This document shows positions 43,915 through 52,539 of a stretch of DNA of 64,000 nucleotides, one piece after another (within the stretch, counting starts at the first letter, position 1; every line of letters starts with the position of its first letter). The stretch lies in NCBI RefSeq assembly GCF_014358015.1, contig NZ_JACONV010000018.1, forward strand, positions 20,844 through 84,843, read 5' to 3'. The DNA is from Pseudomonas triticifolii (GTDB lineage: Bacteria; Pseudomonadota; Gammaproteobacteria; Pseudomonadales; Pseudomonadaceae). The position numbers were made by a program, and so were the translations under genes. The notes below the pieces were generated by a model. It worked only from the letters and a program-made list of their open reading frames with translations, searched no databases and had not been told where the DNA came from.

Positions 43915-43995
43915 GCACTACCGGCCAGACGATCCGCTGTTGGCCGAGGCGACGGCGCGGGTCAAGCCGAGGGGAACCTGAATGTTCAGGAAGAG
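43915..43995. repeat. Right attachment-site repeat (attR candidate), hrpB 3' remnant
   Basis: This copy of the hrpB end differs from the left one at 6 of 81 positions. It still reads PDDPLLAEATARVKPRGT and a stop, but the family-typical Trp is Arg. The drift suggests it is the older, unselected copy. The 215 bases between the chorismate mutase and this repeat, and the 87 after it, show no gene. Confidence 0.85.
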
Positions 43996-44082
43996 GAGCT
44001 GCCTGAAAACGCACCGATAGCCGCAAGGCGTGGTGCATGCGCCGAGCGTGAGAACGACGGGGAAGTACGAGAGGGATGAACG

Positions 44083-44111
44083 AAAAAGGGAATGCCTCGT
44101 CAGGCATTCCC
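44083..44111 (-). terminator. Intrinsic terminator of the CsbD gene
   Basis: On the minus strand GGGAATGCCT (44111-44102) pairs with AGGCATTCCC (44097-44088) and is followed by TTTTT (44087-44083). It lies just past the CsbD stop and is oriented for it. Confidence 0.9.
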
Positions 44112-44122
44112 TCCTTGCTGGA

Positions 44123-44371
44123 TCAGCGACGCAGGATACGGCTGATGAACAGTGCCGCGACTGCACCGATTGCGAGGGCGGCGACAGGTTTTTCTCTCAC
44201 GAACGTAGACACGTTGTCCAACGCATCGCCGTAGGTTTTGGTCAGTTGACCGGAGGCCTGACGTCCAGCGCCTTCAGCTTCCAGCTTCGAATCACCCAGC
44301 AGTCTCCCGACCGCGCCTTGCGCCTTGCCGACGAGCTTTTCTGCAACACCTTCTACCTGTTCACTCTTCAT
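44123..44371 (-). CDS. CsbD-family stress protein
   Basis: The 82-residue product starts MKSEQVEGVAEKLVGKAQGA and has the CsbD-type repeat (KLVGKAQGAVGRLLGDSKLE then EAEGAGRQASGQL). A C-terminal hydrophobic helix, PVAALAIGAVAALFISRIL, ends in Arg, like YqjD/ElaB-type membrane-anchored proteins. CsbD members are general stress-induced proteins of unclear function. Two ATGs are possible: 44371 (chosen) and 44377; the AAGG purine stretch is 10 and 4 bases upstream respectively. The terminator at 44083 follows. It is the first core gene after the island. Confidence 0.82.
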   Translation of the reverse strand: MKSEQVEGVAEKLVGKAQGAVGRLLGDSKLEAEGAGRQASGQLTKTYGDALDNVSTFVREKPVAALAIGAVAALFISRILRR

Positions 44372-44653
44372 GATCATAAAACCTTCGCGTGTAAGTGGGG
44401 CGCTCAGCATCAACCTGAGCGGGTGGCCAGAAGCTATCTGCACAATGTTAGGTGGGCGGGGCTGATAATTAGTTCAACGGTTTTGAGGGCCGGCAAAGTC
44501 CAGCCGCATGTCGAGGTTTGGCGGTGCTCTGGACGAGCGTTTTCAGAGGGTCCGAACGCCGTCAGGTAGTTGCGTCGAGCGATCGCAATGCCAGAGTCTT
44601 CGAACAACACTCGAACTGGTATCATCCTGGGCGTCCAAACCGAGCACAGCACC

Positions 44654-44815
44654 ATGAATCGTCGCAAGAAGCTAAACCAGCTGTTGAAAGCCAACGCCAA
44701 GAAGGCCAGTGCCAAACTGGCTCCGCGTAAGAAGTCCACCTACGTCAGCAAGGCTGACCGTGCGAAGCTTGAGGCTGAAGCCGCTCAGGACTCCGCCGTT
44801 CCCTCCGAGAGCTGA
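44654..44815 (+). CDS. DUF2986 small basic protein
   Basis: The 53-residue product begins MNRRKKLNQLLKANAKKASA and continues KLAPRKKSTYVSKADRAKLE, matching the DUF2986 family of short, highly basic proteins. I chose the ATG at 44654; an earlier start at 44570 adds residues not seen in the family. The charge suggests RNA or ribosome binding, but no function is established. It is followed 67 bases later by the membrane-protein gene. Confidence 0.8.
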   Translation: MNRRKKLNQLLKANAKKASAKLAPRKKSTYVSKADRAKLEAEAAQDSAVPSES

Positions 44816-44882
44816 TTATTCGGCGTCTTCGATGCCGGAAAATCGCTACACTCTGCGCCTCTCAAGCATCCAGGGAATCGTG

Positions 44883-45353
44883 ATGCCTCTCTCTTCGTGG
44901 CCGCCTCGGCGACTCTTCGTGACCTGGTTATACGCCGCCGCACTGACGCACGTGCTGGGCAGTGTTGTGTTCACCTGGGCAGGTTTTGCCGGGCTGCTCG
45001 ACGGCTATCTGCTCACGCTTGAGCAGGCGTTCTGGACTGAGGCGGCACCCGCTGCGGCCCGGGCCCAGCAGACCTGGTGGGCCGCCTTGTTTGGCGCGAC
45101 GTTGCAGACCTATTCGCTGTACATGCTGGCGCTGGTGCATTTGGGCGATCGCTTGAAAAGCCCGCTGCCGTGGGGCTGGCTGATGGCCGGGCTGTTGCTT
45201 TGGGCGCCTCAGGACATCGTGATTTCACTCAGCGCCAATGTCTGGTCGCATGTGTGGCTGGATGCGGCGGCGTTGCTGGCGCTTCTGCCGCCGCTGTTCT
45301 GGCTGTACCGCCATGATCGTGACCATGCCGCGAAGGAATCCTGCGATGGCTGA
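44883..45353 (+). CDS. Four-helix inner-membrane protein of unknown function
   Basis: The 156-residue product begins MPLSSWPPRRLFVTWLYAAA at an ATG with AGGGA seven bases upstream; an alternative ATG lies at 44832. Four hydrophobic segments are visible (about residues 11-32, 57-80, 93-111 and 115-142). No motif suggests an enzyme. Its stop overlaps the next gene's start by 8 bases, so the two are translationally coupled, and the protein probably works with the hydrolase/PEP-synthase-like fusion at the membrane. Confidence 0.78.
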   Translation: MPLSSWPPRRLFVTWLYAAALTHVLGSVVFTWAGFAGLLDGYLLTLEQAFWTEAAPAAARAQQTWWAALFGATLQTYSLYMLALVHLGDRLKSPLPWGWLMAGLLLWAPQDIVISLSANVWSHVWLDAAALLALLPPLFWLYRHDRDHAAKESCDG

Positions 45354-47784
45354 GCGTGCGTTGCTGTATCTGCTGGCAGGCAATGGCAGCAGTGCCGAGT
45401 GGTGGGACGATGCGGTGCCGCATTTTCAGCGTTATCAGGTCGTTCCGCTTGAGCTGCCAGGCTTTGGCGATAATCCTCAGCCGCCCTGCGAAGACCTTGC
45501 TGAATACGCCGATGCGTTGCTGGGCATGACGATCAGGGGCCGTGCCATTGTGGCTGTCGGCGTCAATGCGCTGCTGGTTCTGCATGCGTTGCAGCGTCAG
45601 CCGGGGCACTTTTGCAGAAGCGTGTTGCTGTCGCCGGTCGGTGCCTTTCTCTGGCAGCGGCGTCTGCCTGCGCTGATGTCGCCCATGCCGATTCGCAAGA
45701 CCATCCATTGGCTGCTGTCGAACCGGCCCGCGCTGTTTGCTCACAAATTTTCCAGACACACCTGGCCGGATGCGCACTATCAACGCATGGGCTCAGGCTA
45801 TGCGCGGTGCCGAGCGTTCGTGCCGTACTGGGATGTGCTGCGGGCGGACACGGCGCTGGCGCTGCTGGAGTGGGTCGAAGACCCGGTCGAGCTGGTCTGG
45901 GGTGATCAGGACACGTTGCTGGGCATCGAACAGGCAGCCGCCTGGTCAGCCATTCTGGCTCGCGCCGACCTCACCATCAGCCTGAAGCCGGGTTGGGGTC
46001 ACTACCCCTGGATCGATTCGCCTGCCGAGTTCGCGCACTGGCTGGAATCGGGTGAGCGCGGTTTCATTGCTCACACCAAAGGTGGTCGTCTGCGTCTGGC
46101 GGCGAGCGCCGGACAGCCCGTGCCTGCGGCGTTATCGGTCGTTCAAAACGACGGTGCGGATATTGCTGCATTTCTCGCCGCCCAGCCAGCGTCGAGCTGG
46201 GCGGTGCGTTCATCGAGTTTCGGTGAGGATCAGGCCGATGCGGCGAATGCCGGTCTGAGCACCACGTTTCTACGTGAACCTGCGCACAACGTGGCGGCCC
46301 GCGTTGCGCAGTTGCACCAGGAAGGCGTTGAAGAAGTGGTGGTGCAGCGCTTCATCACGCCGGTGCTGTCCGGCATCGCGTTTGTGCGTCATCTGTCGGT
46401 CGAGCTGGAATGGGTCGAAGGCCATCTCGAATCGCTGGCCGACGGGCAGGCGACGCCGCACCGCGCCATTATTTCCCGGCTCGGTGCGTCCTGGAGCGAT
46501 CATGCATTTGCCAGCGCACAAGGGCTGACACAGCACATGCTCTGGGATTTTCTGCAGGGCGTGCTCAAGGTTTTTCACTATGTGCCCGGCGATGTCGAAT
46601 GGGCGTGGGACGGTAGCCAGTTATGGCTTTTGCAATATCGACCGATCAGTGACTACGGCTGGCGTCGTCACCTGACCGCTGCCAATATCGCCGAGATCCT
46701 GCCGCCGCAGCCCAGCCGGTTCGTGGAATATGCCCAGCGGCGGGCGGCGGGCAGTATCCCGGCGATCATGGGCCGCTGGGATTCACGGATCTTTCAGGAC
46801 AACGAACCTTTTACTGCACTGTTTGGTGCTGCGTCCTACATCAACAATGACCTGTTCCTGGCCCGGTTGGCAGATTGGGGCGTCGCATCCAGCAGCTACG
46901 CAGGCGAAGTGGGCGGTGCGACGCCGCATCTGCCTTGGCGGCCGCTGCGTTTGTTGCGCTCAATGCCCTTGTTCCTGCGCATGCAACGCATTGCGCGCGG
47001 GCACGTGCTGACCCTGGAAGGACGCTTGATTCGCTTTGATCAGGAACTCGATTCGCTGATCAGACAAGGTGCGAGCGGCCAGCAACTCGCTGACTGGTTT
47101 ACGCGGTTTTACGTCTTCGTGGTGCAGGGCAATCTGTGCATCGCCACGTCGCTGGCCAGCAGCGGCGGCGACCTGCTGGGACGTCCGCCCACTGCTTACG
47201 AAGACCTGGAAAACTGCCCGCATCGGCTGCCGTGGGAGACCGATCCTGGCACGCCGCGCCCGGCACCGACCGATCTGCCGTTACAGCCGTTTGCGGTCTG
47301 GCCGAAGGCGATTCGTCTGGCACACGCGGCCGGTCTGCCGGGCATGCGCGGTTATTACCTGCAAGTGCGCGAGTGGTATCGCGACAACCTGATGCGCGTG
47401 TTCTTTCGCTTGCATCACGCCATGCCGCAGGCTGAGCGCGCGCACTGGTTCGCGCCGCATCCTGACATCCGCGTCCGTACCGGCAGTTTCTGGCAGGACG
47501 GTCGCGAGGGCACTGAACAGGCGGCGGGTTTCATGATCTATCCGGGGCAGGTGCAAGGCATTCTGGGTGACGACATTTTGCTTGAGGACACGCTGGACCC
47601 AGGTCGCCACGCGCATTACCAGCGTGCGCGTGCGGTGATTGCGCGAATGGGCGGGCGTCTGTCCCATGGCTCCACATTGCTGCGTGAACTGCGCAAGCCT
47701 TCGGCCGTGTTGCCACAGGTCGATCCGGCGTGGCTGGGTCGCGAGGTGCGGTATGCCGATGGTCAGTTGACGCTGGTCGAGTAA
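45346..47784 (+). CDS. Alpha/beta-hydrolase-like domain fused to a PEP-synthase-like enzyme
   Basis: The 812-residue product starts at the ATG at 45346 (MAERALLYLLAGNGSSAEWW). Residues 1-245 are an alpha/beta-hydrolase fold with Asp (VWGDQDTLLG) and His (PGWGHYPWID) in place, but the nucleophile elbow reads VAVGVNALLVL, so Asn74 stands where Ser is usual. Residues about 260-460 resemble the PEP/pyruvate-binding domain (SSWAVRSSSFGEDQ and DVEWAWDGSQLWLLQYRPIS). The C-terminal 100 residues resemble the mobile phosphohistidine domain (GGRLSHGSTLLRELRKPSAV). It may make or transfer phosphate with PEP-like chemistry; the substrate is unknown. Coupled to the upstream membrane protein. A strong terminator follows. 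Confidence 0.8.
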   Translation: MAERALLYLLAGNGSSAEWWDDAVPHFQRYQVVPLELPGFGDNPQPPCEDLAEYADALLGMTIRGRAIVAVGVNALLVLHALQRQPGHFCRSVLLSPVGAFLWQRRLPALMSPMPIRKTIHWLLSNRPALFAHKFSRHTWPDAHYQRMGSGYARCRAFVPYWDVLRADTALALLEWVEDPVELVWGDQDTLLGIEQAAAWSAILARADLTISLKPGWGHYPWIDSPAEFAHWLESGERGFIAHTKGGRLRLAASAGQPVPAALSVVQNDGADIAAFLAAQPASSWAVRSSSFGEDQADAANAGLSTTFLREPAHNVAARVAQLHQEGVEEVVVQRFITPVLSGIAFVRHLSVELEWVEGHLESLADGQATPHRAIISRLGASWSDHAFASAQGLTQHMLWDFLQGVLKVFHYVPGDVEWAWDGSQLWLLQYRPISDYGWRRHLTAANIAEILPPQPSRFVEYAQRRAAGSIPAIMGRWDSRIFQDNEPFTALFGAASYINNDLFLARLADWGVASSSYAGEVGGATPHLPWRPLRLLRSMPLFLRMQRIARGHVLTLEGRLIRFDQELDSLIRQGASGQQLADWFTRFYVFVVQGNLCIATSLASSGGDLLGRPPTAYEDLENCPHRLPWETDPGTPRPAPTDLPLQPFAVWPKAIRLAHAAGLPGMRGYYLQVREWYRDNLMRVFFRLHHAMPQAERAHWFAPHPDIRVRTGSFWQDGREGTEQAAGFMIYPGQVQGILGDDILLEDTLDPGRHAHYQRARAVIARMGGRLSHGSTLLRELRKPSAVLPQVDPAWLGREVRYADGQLTLVE

Positions 47785-47808
47785 GTTCTCGATGACTCAC
47801 TCGGCATG

Positions 47809-47846
47809 AAAAAGCCCGCACATTCGCTGAATGTGCGGGCTTTTTC
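47809..47846. terminator. Bidirectional intrinsic terminator
   Basis: AAGCCCGCACATT pairs with AATGTGCGGGCTT around a short loop, with A-run before and T-run after. It serves the fusion gene on the plus strand and the converging DUF2628 gene on the minus strand. Confidence 0.92.
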
Positions 47847-47861
47847 AGTCAAGGCAGCCGA

Positions 47862-48293
47862 TCAGATGAAGCGCAGACCCTTGAACGGGTTCCAGCTTTG
47901 CTCACCTTTGATTTCTTTCAAATAGTACGAGTAGTTGGTGGTGAGCGAGTACATCATCGAGCCCGCGACATTCAGGCCCGTTCCCAGCGCCTTGGGCACC
48001 TCCATTCCGAGAATGGCGAACACCAGGCCCAGCACCAGGTTAATGGCCAGAAAAATGCCCAGCATGGCCAGGTTCTTCTTCCACAGCCCGAGTACGAAAA
48101 GGTAAATAGGGCCGAAGAAAAACGCGATCCAGTTCATCTGGATCCGCATCTTCTTGCCAAGTCCGGGCAAGGCCTTCAGGGCTGCTACGAAGCCCGGTTC
48201 TTTTGGCGCGCCGTGAGCGGTGAAGAAATCGAAGCGCTCCTGCCACTTGGCGCTGTATTTACTGTTGGTTTGTAGTTGATCCGTGCTGCTCAT
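47862..48293 (-). CDS. DUF2628 membrane protein
   Basis: The 143-residue product has a cytosolic N-terminal part (SAKWQERFDFFTAHGAPK) and then DUF2628 membrane segments: WIAFFFGPIYLFVLGLWKKN and LAMLGIFLAINLVLGLVFAI, with a third weaker one after residue 100. The IAFFFGPIYLF signature is typical. Function is unknown; many genomes carry it as a stand-alone inner-membrane protein. The ATG at 48293 has a GGGACCTCACGT context with a weak ribosome site. Confidence 0.85.
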   Translation of the reverse strand: MSSTDQLQTNSKYSAKWQERFDFFTAHGAPKEPGFVAALKALPGLGKKMRIQMNWIAFFFGPIYLFVLGLWKKNLAMLGIFLAINLVLGLVFAILGMEVPKALGTGLNVAGSMMYSLTTNYSYYLKEIKGEQSWNPFKGLRFI

Positions 48294-48440
48294 ACGTGAG
48301 GTCCCTTGTTCCTTGAATGTATCCGTCCGAAGCCCGGCATAGTATTGCCAAGCGCACGTATGCGCTCAGTGCGTGTGTGGCTTGGTCATCGAATCGTGAT
48401 GGCCGTCGCAGAAATGCCGCTCAGCATGCGCGTTACGCGC

Positions 48441-49532
48441 TCAAGGCACCATCGGTAATAGAAAGCGCCCGATCACAGGCAAGTGATCCGAGATCAGCAA
48501 CGCATCGTCACGGCGTACCCGGGCGCTGACTCGTTTCAGGCTGGGACTGTAGAACAGGTAGTCGACGGTTCGATCCGGCCCGTTCACGCGAGGGTCGTTG
48601 GGGAAATACGTCAGCCACTTGTTGCGATCAATGCCGCTGGCTTCGGCATTGGTCGGGATCATCGGGTATTTGTCCCACAGCTCATGCAGTTCACTGTCGG
48701 GCGAGTAACCCGTGCGCAAGGGCGCTGGCAGACGCTGGTATTGGCCCAGAGGCAACAGGTTGAAGTCACCACCGATCAACCATGGCGTGCCACTGCCTTG
48801 CAGTTTGTCCAGCAACGCGCCGGTTGCGGCAATCTGCTTGTGCGCGGTGTCGCTGTGGGTTCGGGTGGCGGTCAGGTGCGTGTTGACGACCGCCAGTTGC
48901 CCGCCGTCGCGCAGGGGCAGGTAGCTGATCAGCAGCGCATTCTTGGGCCGGAATTGACGGCTGATAATGTTGGCATCGGGGATGGGCAATTGCACACGTT
49001 CGGCGTGGTCGATCCGAAAGCGGCTCAGGGTGGCCAGCTTGGTGCCGACACTGCCCCAGATGTGCGGGTTCGGGACGAACTCGGCGCGCCAGTAAAAGGC
49101 TTGCGAGCTGCACGGGTAAAGGTCGGCCACCCGCTCCTGAAGCAACGCCAGCTGGTCGTGGTAATCGGAGTTCTTGGCGTTGTCGTTCACCTCCTGGAGC
49201 AGGACGATATCCGGCTGTTCGTCACGGATCACGCGTGCCACTTCGTCGAGGTTGTAGGCCAGGTCTTCAGGTGTCGGGCGTTCGTCCGTGCCACTGCCGT
49301 CGGCCATGTCGTACCAGAACACGTAGCGTTTGCCAGCCAGGTACTGAATGTTCCAGGTCATGACTTTCAGCGCCTGCCCGGGCACCAGCGGCTTTGCCGC
49401 AAGCTCGGGACCGCAGTGGGTCACAGCCGCCTCGCGTTCGGCCGGATGCCAGGTCAACTGCTGGACAAGTGCCAGCAGCAGGGCGGCCAGCAACAGGCCA
49501 TACAGGGTCAGGCGTAGCAGAATACGTTTCAT
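48441..49532 (-). CDS. Endonuclease/exonuclease/phosphatase family protein, membrane-anchored
   Basis: The 363-residue product has an N-terminal hydrophobic anchor (MKRILLRLTLYGLLLAALLL) and an EEP catalytic domain. Visible active-site motifs are MTWNIQYLAG, DIVLLQEVNDN, IGGDFNLLP and ISDHLPVIGRF, containing the metal-binding Glu and the Asp/His pair. The active domain would be periplasmic, so a phosphodiesterase acting on phospholipid headgroups or extracellular nucleic acid is more likely than DNA repair. I chose ATG 49532; a GTG at 49541 is an alternative. It lies 49 bases after the YciC-family gene on the same strand. Confidence 0.85.
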   Translation of the reverse strand: MKRILLRLTLYGLLLAALLLALVQQLTWHPAEREAAVTHCGPELAAKPLVPGQALKVMTWNIQYLAGKRYVFWYDMADGSGTDERPTPEDLAYNLDEVARVIRDEQPDIVLLQEVNDNAKNSDYHDQLALLQERVADLYPCSSQAFYWRAEFVPNPHIWGSVGTKLATLSRFRIDHAERVQLPIPDANIISRQFRPKNALLISYLPLRDGGQLAVVNTHLTATRTHSDTAHKQIAATGALLDKLQGSGTPWLIGGDFNLLPLGQYQRLPAPLRTGYSPDSELHELWDKYPMIPTNAEASGIDRNKWLTYFPNDPRVNGPDRTVDYLFYSPSLKRVSARVRRDDALLISDHLPVIGRFLLPMVP

Positions 49533-49581
49533 CGGCTCCACATGGAGCGCCTGGCGCTCAGTGAGAGATTCGCGTTCGAGC

Positions 49582-50244
49582 TCAGGCGTTTTGCGCAGGC
49601 TCGCTGATCAACATGAACAGCCGGAACATCACGATGCTGGTGAACAATTGCAAAAAGCTGCTGATGCTGTCGATTACCAGTGTGATCGGCGCGCTCTGCG
49701 GCTCCGGCAGCAGGTAAAGGCTTACGCCTTCGAGCAGCGACAATGGGATGTAGACACACAGAACGCACATCAGGATGCGGGTGAAATGCCCGGTGGTCAT
49801 CAGCATGCTTTCACGCATGGCCATGAAAGGCGTCAGCCTGCGCAGCACCAGAAGGTACTCGCAAAACGCCAGTTTGATCATCACCCAGATGCCGGGAACG
49901 ATGAACAGTGACAGGCCGAACATGATCAGCAGCGTGCTCATGGCCGAAAGCACCGCGAAGGTGGGCCACAGACGCACAGCCATGGCGAGCAGGTCGCGGG
50001 TCTGGGGTTCTTCGCCACGGCTGCGCGCATCGAGAAACAGAATCAGCGCAGCGGTATAGAGCGGATAGAAGAACAGCCCGACGACCAGGTTGTAGGCGGG
50101 GGACGCGTCGGCGCTCATGGCGCTGCCCAGGGCTTGCTTGGCCAGCGCTTCGAGCACCACCAGCGGCAGGCAAAGCACCAGAATGCGGCCAAGGTTACTG
50201 CGGAAGAAATAAAGAGAATCCTGAATAACGGTCAACGGGTTCAT
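49582..50244 (-). CDS. YciC-family inner-membrane protein
   Basis: The 220-residue product has five to six membrane segments and the UPF0259/YciC start MNPLTVIQDSLYFFRSNLGR. YciC in E. coli is a polytopic protein of unknown function, recently linked by others to phospholipid transport between membranes. It precedes the EEP-family gene and the two may form an operon. The ATG at 50244 gives the expected length. Confidence 0.85.
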   Translation of the reverse strand: MNPLTVIQDSLYFFRSNLGRILVLCLPLVVLEALAKQALGSAMSADASPAYNLVVGLFFYPLYTAALILFLDARSRGEEPQTRDLLAMAVRLWPTFAVLSAMSTLLIMFGLSLFIVPGIWVMIKLAFCEYLLVLRRLTPFMAMRESMLMTTGHFTRILMCVLCVYIPLSLLEGVSLYLLPEPQSAPITLVIDSISSFLQLFTSIVMFRLFMLISEPAQNA

Positions 50245-50439
50245 GGCTCGGTCGCAGACAAAAAGCAGGCCGCCACTTTAGCCCATGGCCTGTGTCGATC
50301 CAAGCGAACCGGTCTGCGCTGTAACGCTTCCTTATCTTTTTTTTCATGTCATTGAAGCGTTCTGATCCAGCCCCATTACTCAATCACGCCCCGGCATTCG
50401 GCCGGGCGAAGACTGACTGCGGCAATCCACGAGGTCGCC

Positions 50440-51126
50440 ATGAACAACGAAGAACACACCCTGATCGATGGTCTTTTCTCGAAACTGAAAGCGGCTGAAA
50501 CGGCCTCTGCTCCGCGAGATGCCGGGGCCGAGGCACTGATCAAGGATCACCTGACGCGCCAGCCCGCTGCGCCTTATTACATGACGCAGGCGATTTTGGT
50601 GCAGGAGGCGGCCGTCAATCAGCTCAATCAGCAGGTCCAGCAACTGCAGGCCGAACTTCAGCAGGCCAAGGGGCAGGCCGCTTCGGCACCTGCCAGCGGT
50701 GGCTTTTTGTCGAGCCTCTTCGGCAGCAGCGCGCCGCGAGCGCCGCAGCCTCAGGCGCAACCGGCTCCTGCAGGTGGCGGATGGCGCGATGGCGCTGGCT
50801 ACAACCCACCGGCGCAACAGGGCGGGTATGCACCACCACCACCAGCCGCAGCAGCGCCGATGGGTAGCGGATTTCTCGGTGGCGCGTTGAAAACGGCGGC
50901 AGGCGTGGCGGGTGGCGTGATGCTGGCAGAAGGCATCAGCAGCCTGTTCAGCCATCACAGTCAGCCGCAGGAGATCGTCGAGGTCATCCATGATTCGCCT
51001 GCTCAGGATCAGTTCTCCAACACTGACCAAAGCAACTGGGGTCAGCAGCAGGATTCGCAATACACGGCTGACGACAGCTACAACGACGATGGCGGTATGT
51101 TCTCGGATGATGACTCGTTTGTTTGA
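50440..51126 (+). CDS. DUF2076 periplasmic ligand-binding-type protein
   Basis: The 228-residue product starts MNNEEHTLIDGLFSKLKAAE, the DUF2076 N-terminal helix pair. A coiled-coil (about 50-80: NQLNQQVQQLQAELQQAKGQ) is followed by a Pro/Ala/Gly-rich disordered middle and then FLGGALKTAAGVAGGVMLAE, a Gly-rich hydrophobic segment near residue 150. The C-terminal tail is acidic (DDSYNDDGGMFSDDD). There is no signal peptide. Function unknown; an envelope-stress or scaffold role is only suggested by its composition. Confidence 0.85.
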   Translation: MNNEEHTLIDGLFSKLKAAETASAPRDAGAEALIKDHLTRQPAAPYYMTQAILVQEAAVNQLNQQVQQLQAELQQAKGQAASAPASGGFLSSLFGSSAPRAPQPQAQPAPAGGGWRDGAGYNPPAQQGGYAPPPPAAAAPMGSGFLGGALKTAAGVAGGVMLAEGISSLFSHHSQPQEIVEVIHDSPAQDQFSNTDQSNWGQQQDSQYTADDSYNDDGGMFSDDDSFV

Positions 51127-51428
51127 GGTACACAGAATCCTGGCTGATTAGCGGGCAGGGTTGCGCTTCTCACATCAACGCGACGAATTGAACACACGCG
51201 ATAGACTGGGGCAGGCACTTGCTGGCGATCAGGACGCCCCATCGCCGGCAAGCAGCCTGCCAGCGTTTCGTACTGGATGATCGTGCCCAGGCGCGGCGCG
51301 TCCCATCCCGAAGCGGCAGCTGCACCAATCCATCCCTCAATTCCCGGCTCAAGCTGGCATACTGGACGCCGATCCATGTTCCGGATCGCTGTAATCGCAG
51401 GGGCCAGCCTGCGTCATGAGGAAGTGCG
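51127..51428. other. Intergenic region with one degenerate REP pair
   Basis: This 302-base gap holds an inverted pair between 51212 and 51259 (CAGGCACTTGCTGGCGAT against ATCGCCGGCAAGCAGCCTG), related to the REP units elsewhere. No other feature is visible. Confidence 0.6.
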
Positions 51429-51905
51429 GTGAAGAAGATCGCGGTGTTCGCCGATGTGCAAAACCTCTATTACACCGTGCGCCAGGCGCATGGCTGTCAT
51501 TTCAATTACGCCGCGCTGTGGGCGGACATCAGCAAACGTGGCGAGATCGTCCATGCGTTTGCGTATGCCATCGATCGGGGCGACAGCAAGCAGCAGCAGT
51601 TCCAGCAGATCCTTCGCAACCTGGGCTTTACGGTGCGGCTCAAGCCCTACATCCAGCGCAGCGACGGCTCCGCCAAAGGGGACTGGGATGTGGGCATCAC
51701 CATCGATATCATGGACTTCGCGCCGCAGGTGGATGAAGTGGTGCTGGCGTCCGGCGATGGCGACTTCGACATGTTGCTCGAACGCATCATCAGCAAGCAT
51801 GGCGTTGAAGCGGTGGCCTATGGCGTACCGGGGCTGACGGCCAATTCGCTGATCCGCGCCGCCAGTCGTTACGTGCCCATTGAAGGCGCGTTGTTGTTGA
51901 AATGA
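51429..51905 (+). CDS. NYN-domain (LabA/DUF88-type) RNase-like protein
   Basis: The 158-residue product is a single NYN domain of the PIN-like nuclease fold. Acidic residues expected at the active site are seen in VFADVQNLYYTV, KGDWDVGITIDIMDF and LASGDGDFDMLLE. It starts at GTG 51429. Members are thought to be RNA-degrading or RNA-processing enzymes; the biological target is unknown. It lies 19 bases before the DnaQ-like exonuclease gene on the same strand, so they likely share a transcript, which would pair two nucleases. Confidence 0.85.
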   Translation: MKKIAVFADVQNLYYTVRQAHGCHFNYAALWADISKRGEIVHAFAYAIDRGDSKQQQFQQILRNLGFTVRLKPYIQRSDGSAKGDWDVGITIDIMDFAPQVDEVVLASGDGDFDMLLERIISKHGVEAVAYGVPGLTANSLIRAASRYVPIEGALLLK

Positions 51906-51924
51906 ATTCAAGGGTTGGACCAAC

Positions 51925-52539
51925 GTGTTGGAACGTATTGCAGTCATCGACTTTGAAACCACCGGGATTTCGCCTGGCCACGGTTGCCGTGCGACCGAGA
52001 TTGCCGTGGTCATCATGGAGCAGGGGCGCATCGTCGACCGCTACCAGAGCCTGATGAATGCCGGTGTGCGCATTCCTGCGTTCATCGAAGGCCTGACCGG
52101 CATCAGCAACAACATGATTCGCACCGCGCCGAGCGCCGAGCGTGTGATGGGCGATGTGTGTGATTTCGTCGGCACCACGCCGCTGGTGGCGCACAACGCT
52201 TCGTTTGACCAGAAGTTCTGGGATTACGAACTGTCCCGCATCGAGCGCACGCGTGAGCAGAGTTTTGCCTGTTCGATGCTGCTGGCCCGACGCCTGATGC
52301 CGGGCGCACCCAATCACAAGCTCGGTACATTGACGCAGTACGCGCGCCTGCCCAACACCGGCAAGGCTCACCGGGCCATGGCCGATGCCGAGATGGCCGC
52401 CAACCTGACGGCTTACCTGAGCAACGAACTGCGTCAGAAACACGGTCTGGCGGGTGTTTCTCATCAGTTGCTGTGCTCGCTGCAGAAAGTCCCGGCCGCG
52501 AAGATCAGCGAAGCCCTCAAGCGTCAGCGCGGTTTTTGA
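51925..52539 (+). CDS. DnaQ-like 3'-5' exonuclease (DEDDh)
   Basis: The 204-residue product has the DEDDh motifs: Exo I VIDFETTG near residue 8, Exo II HNASFDQKFW, and Exo III HRAMADAEMAA, whose His and Asp are the catalytic pair. It is a stand-alone epsilon-type exonuclease that degrades single-stranded DNA or RNA ends. The start is GTG at 51925. Its 3' end overlaps that of the converging Lrp-type gene by 23 bases. It is not dnaQ itself, which lies with rnhA. Confidence 0.88.
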   Translation: MLERIAVIDFETTGISPGHGCRATEIAVVIMEQGRIVDRYQSLMNAGVRIPAFIEGLTGISNNMIRTAPSAERVMGDVCDFVGTTPLVAHNASFDQKFWDYELSRIERTREQSFACSMLLARRLMPGAPNHKLGTLTQYARLPNTGKAHRAMADAEMAANLTAYLSNELRQKHGLAGVSHQLLCSLQKVPAAKISEALKRQRGF

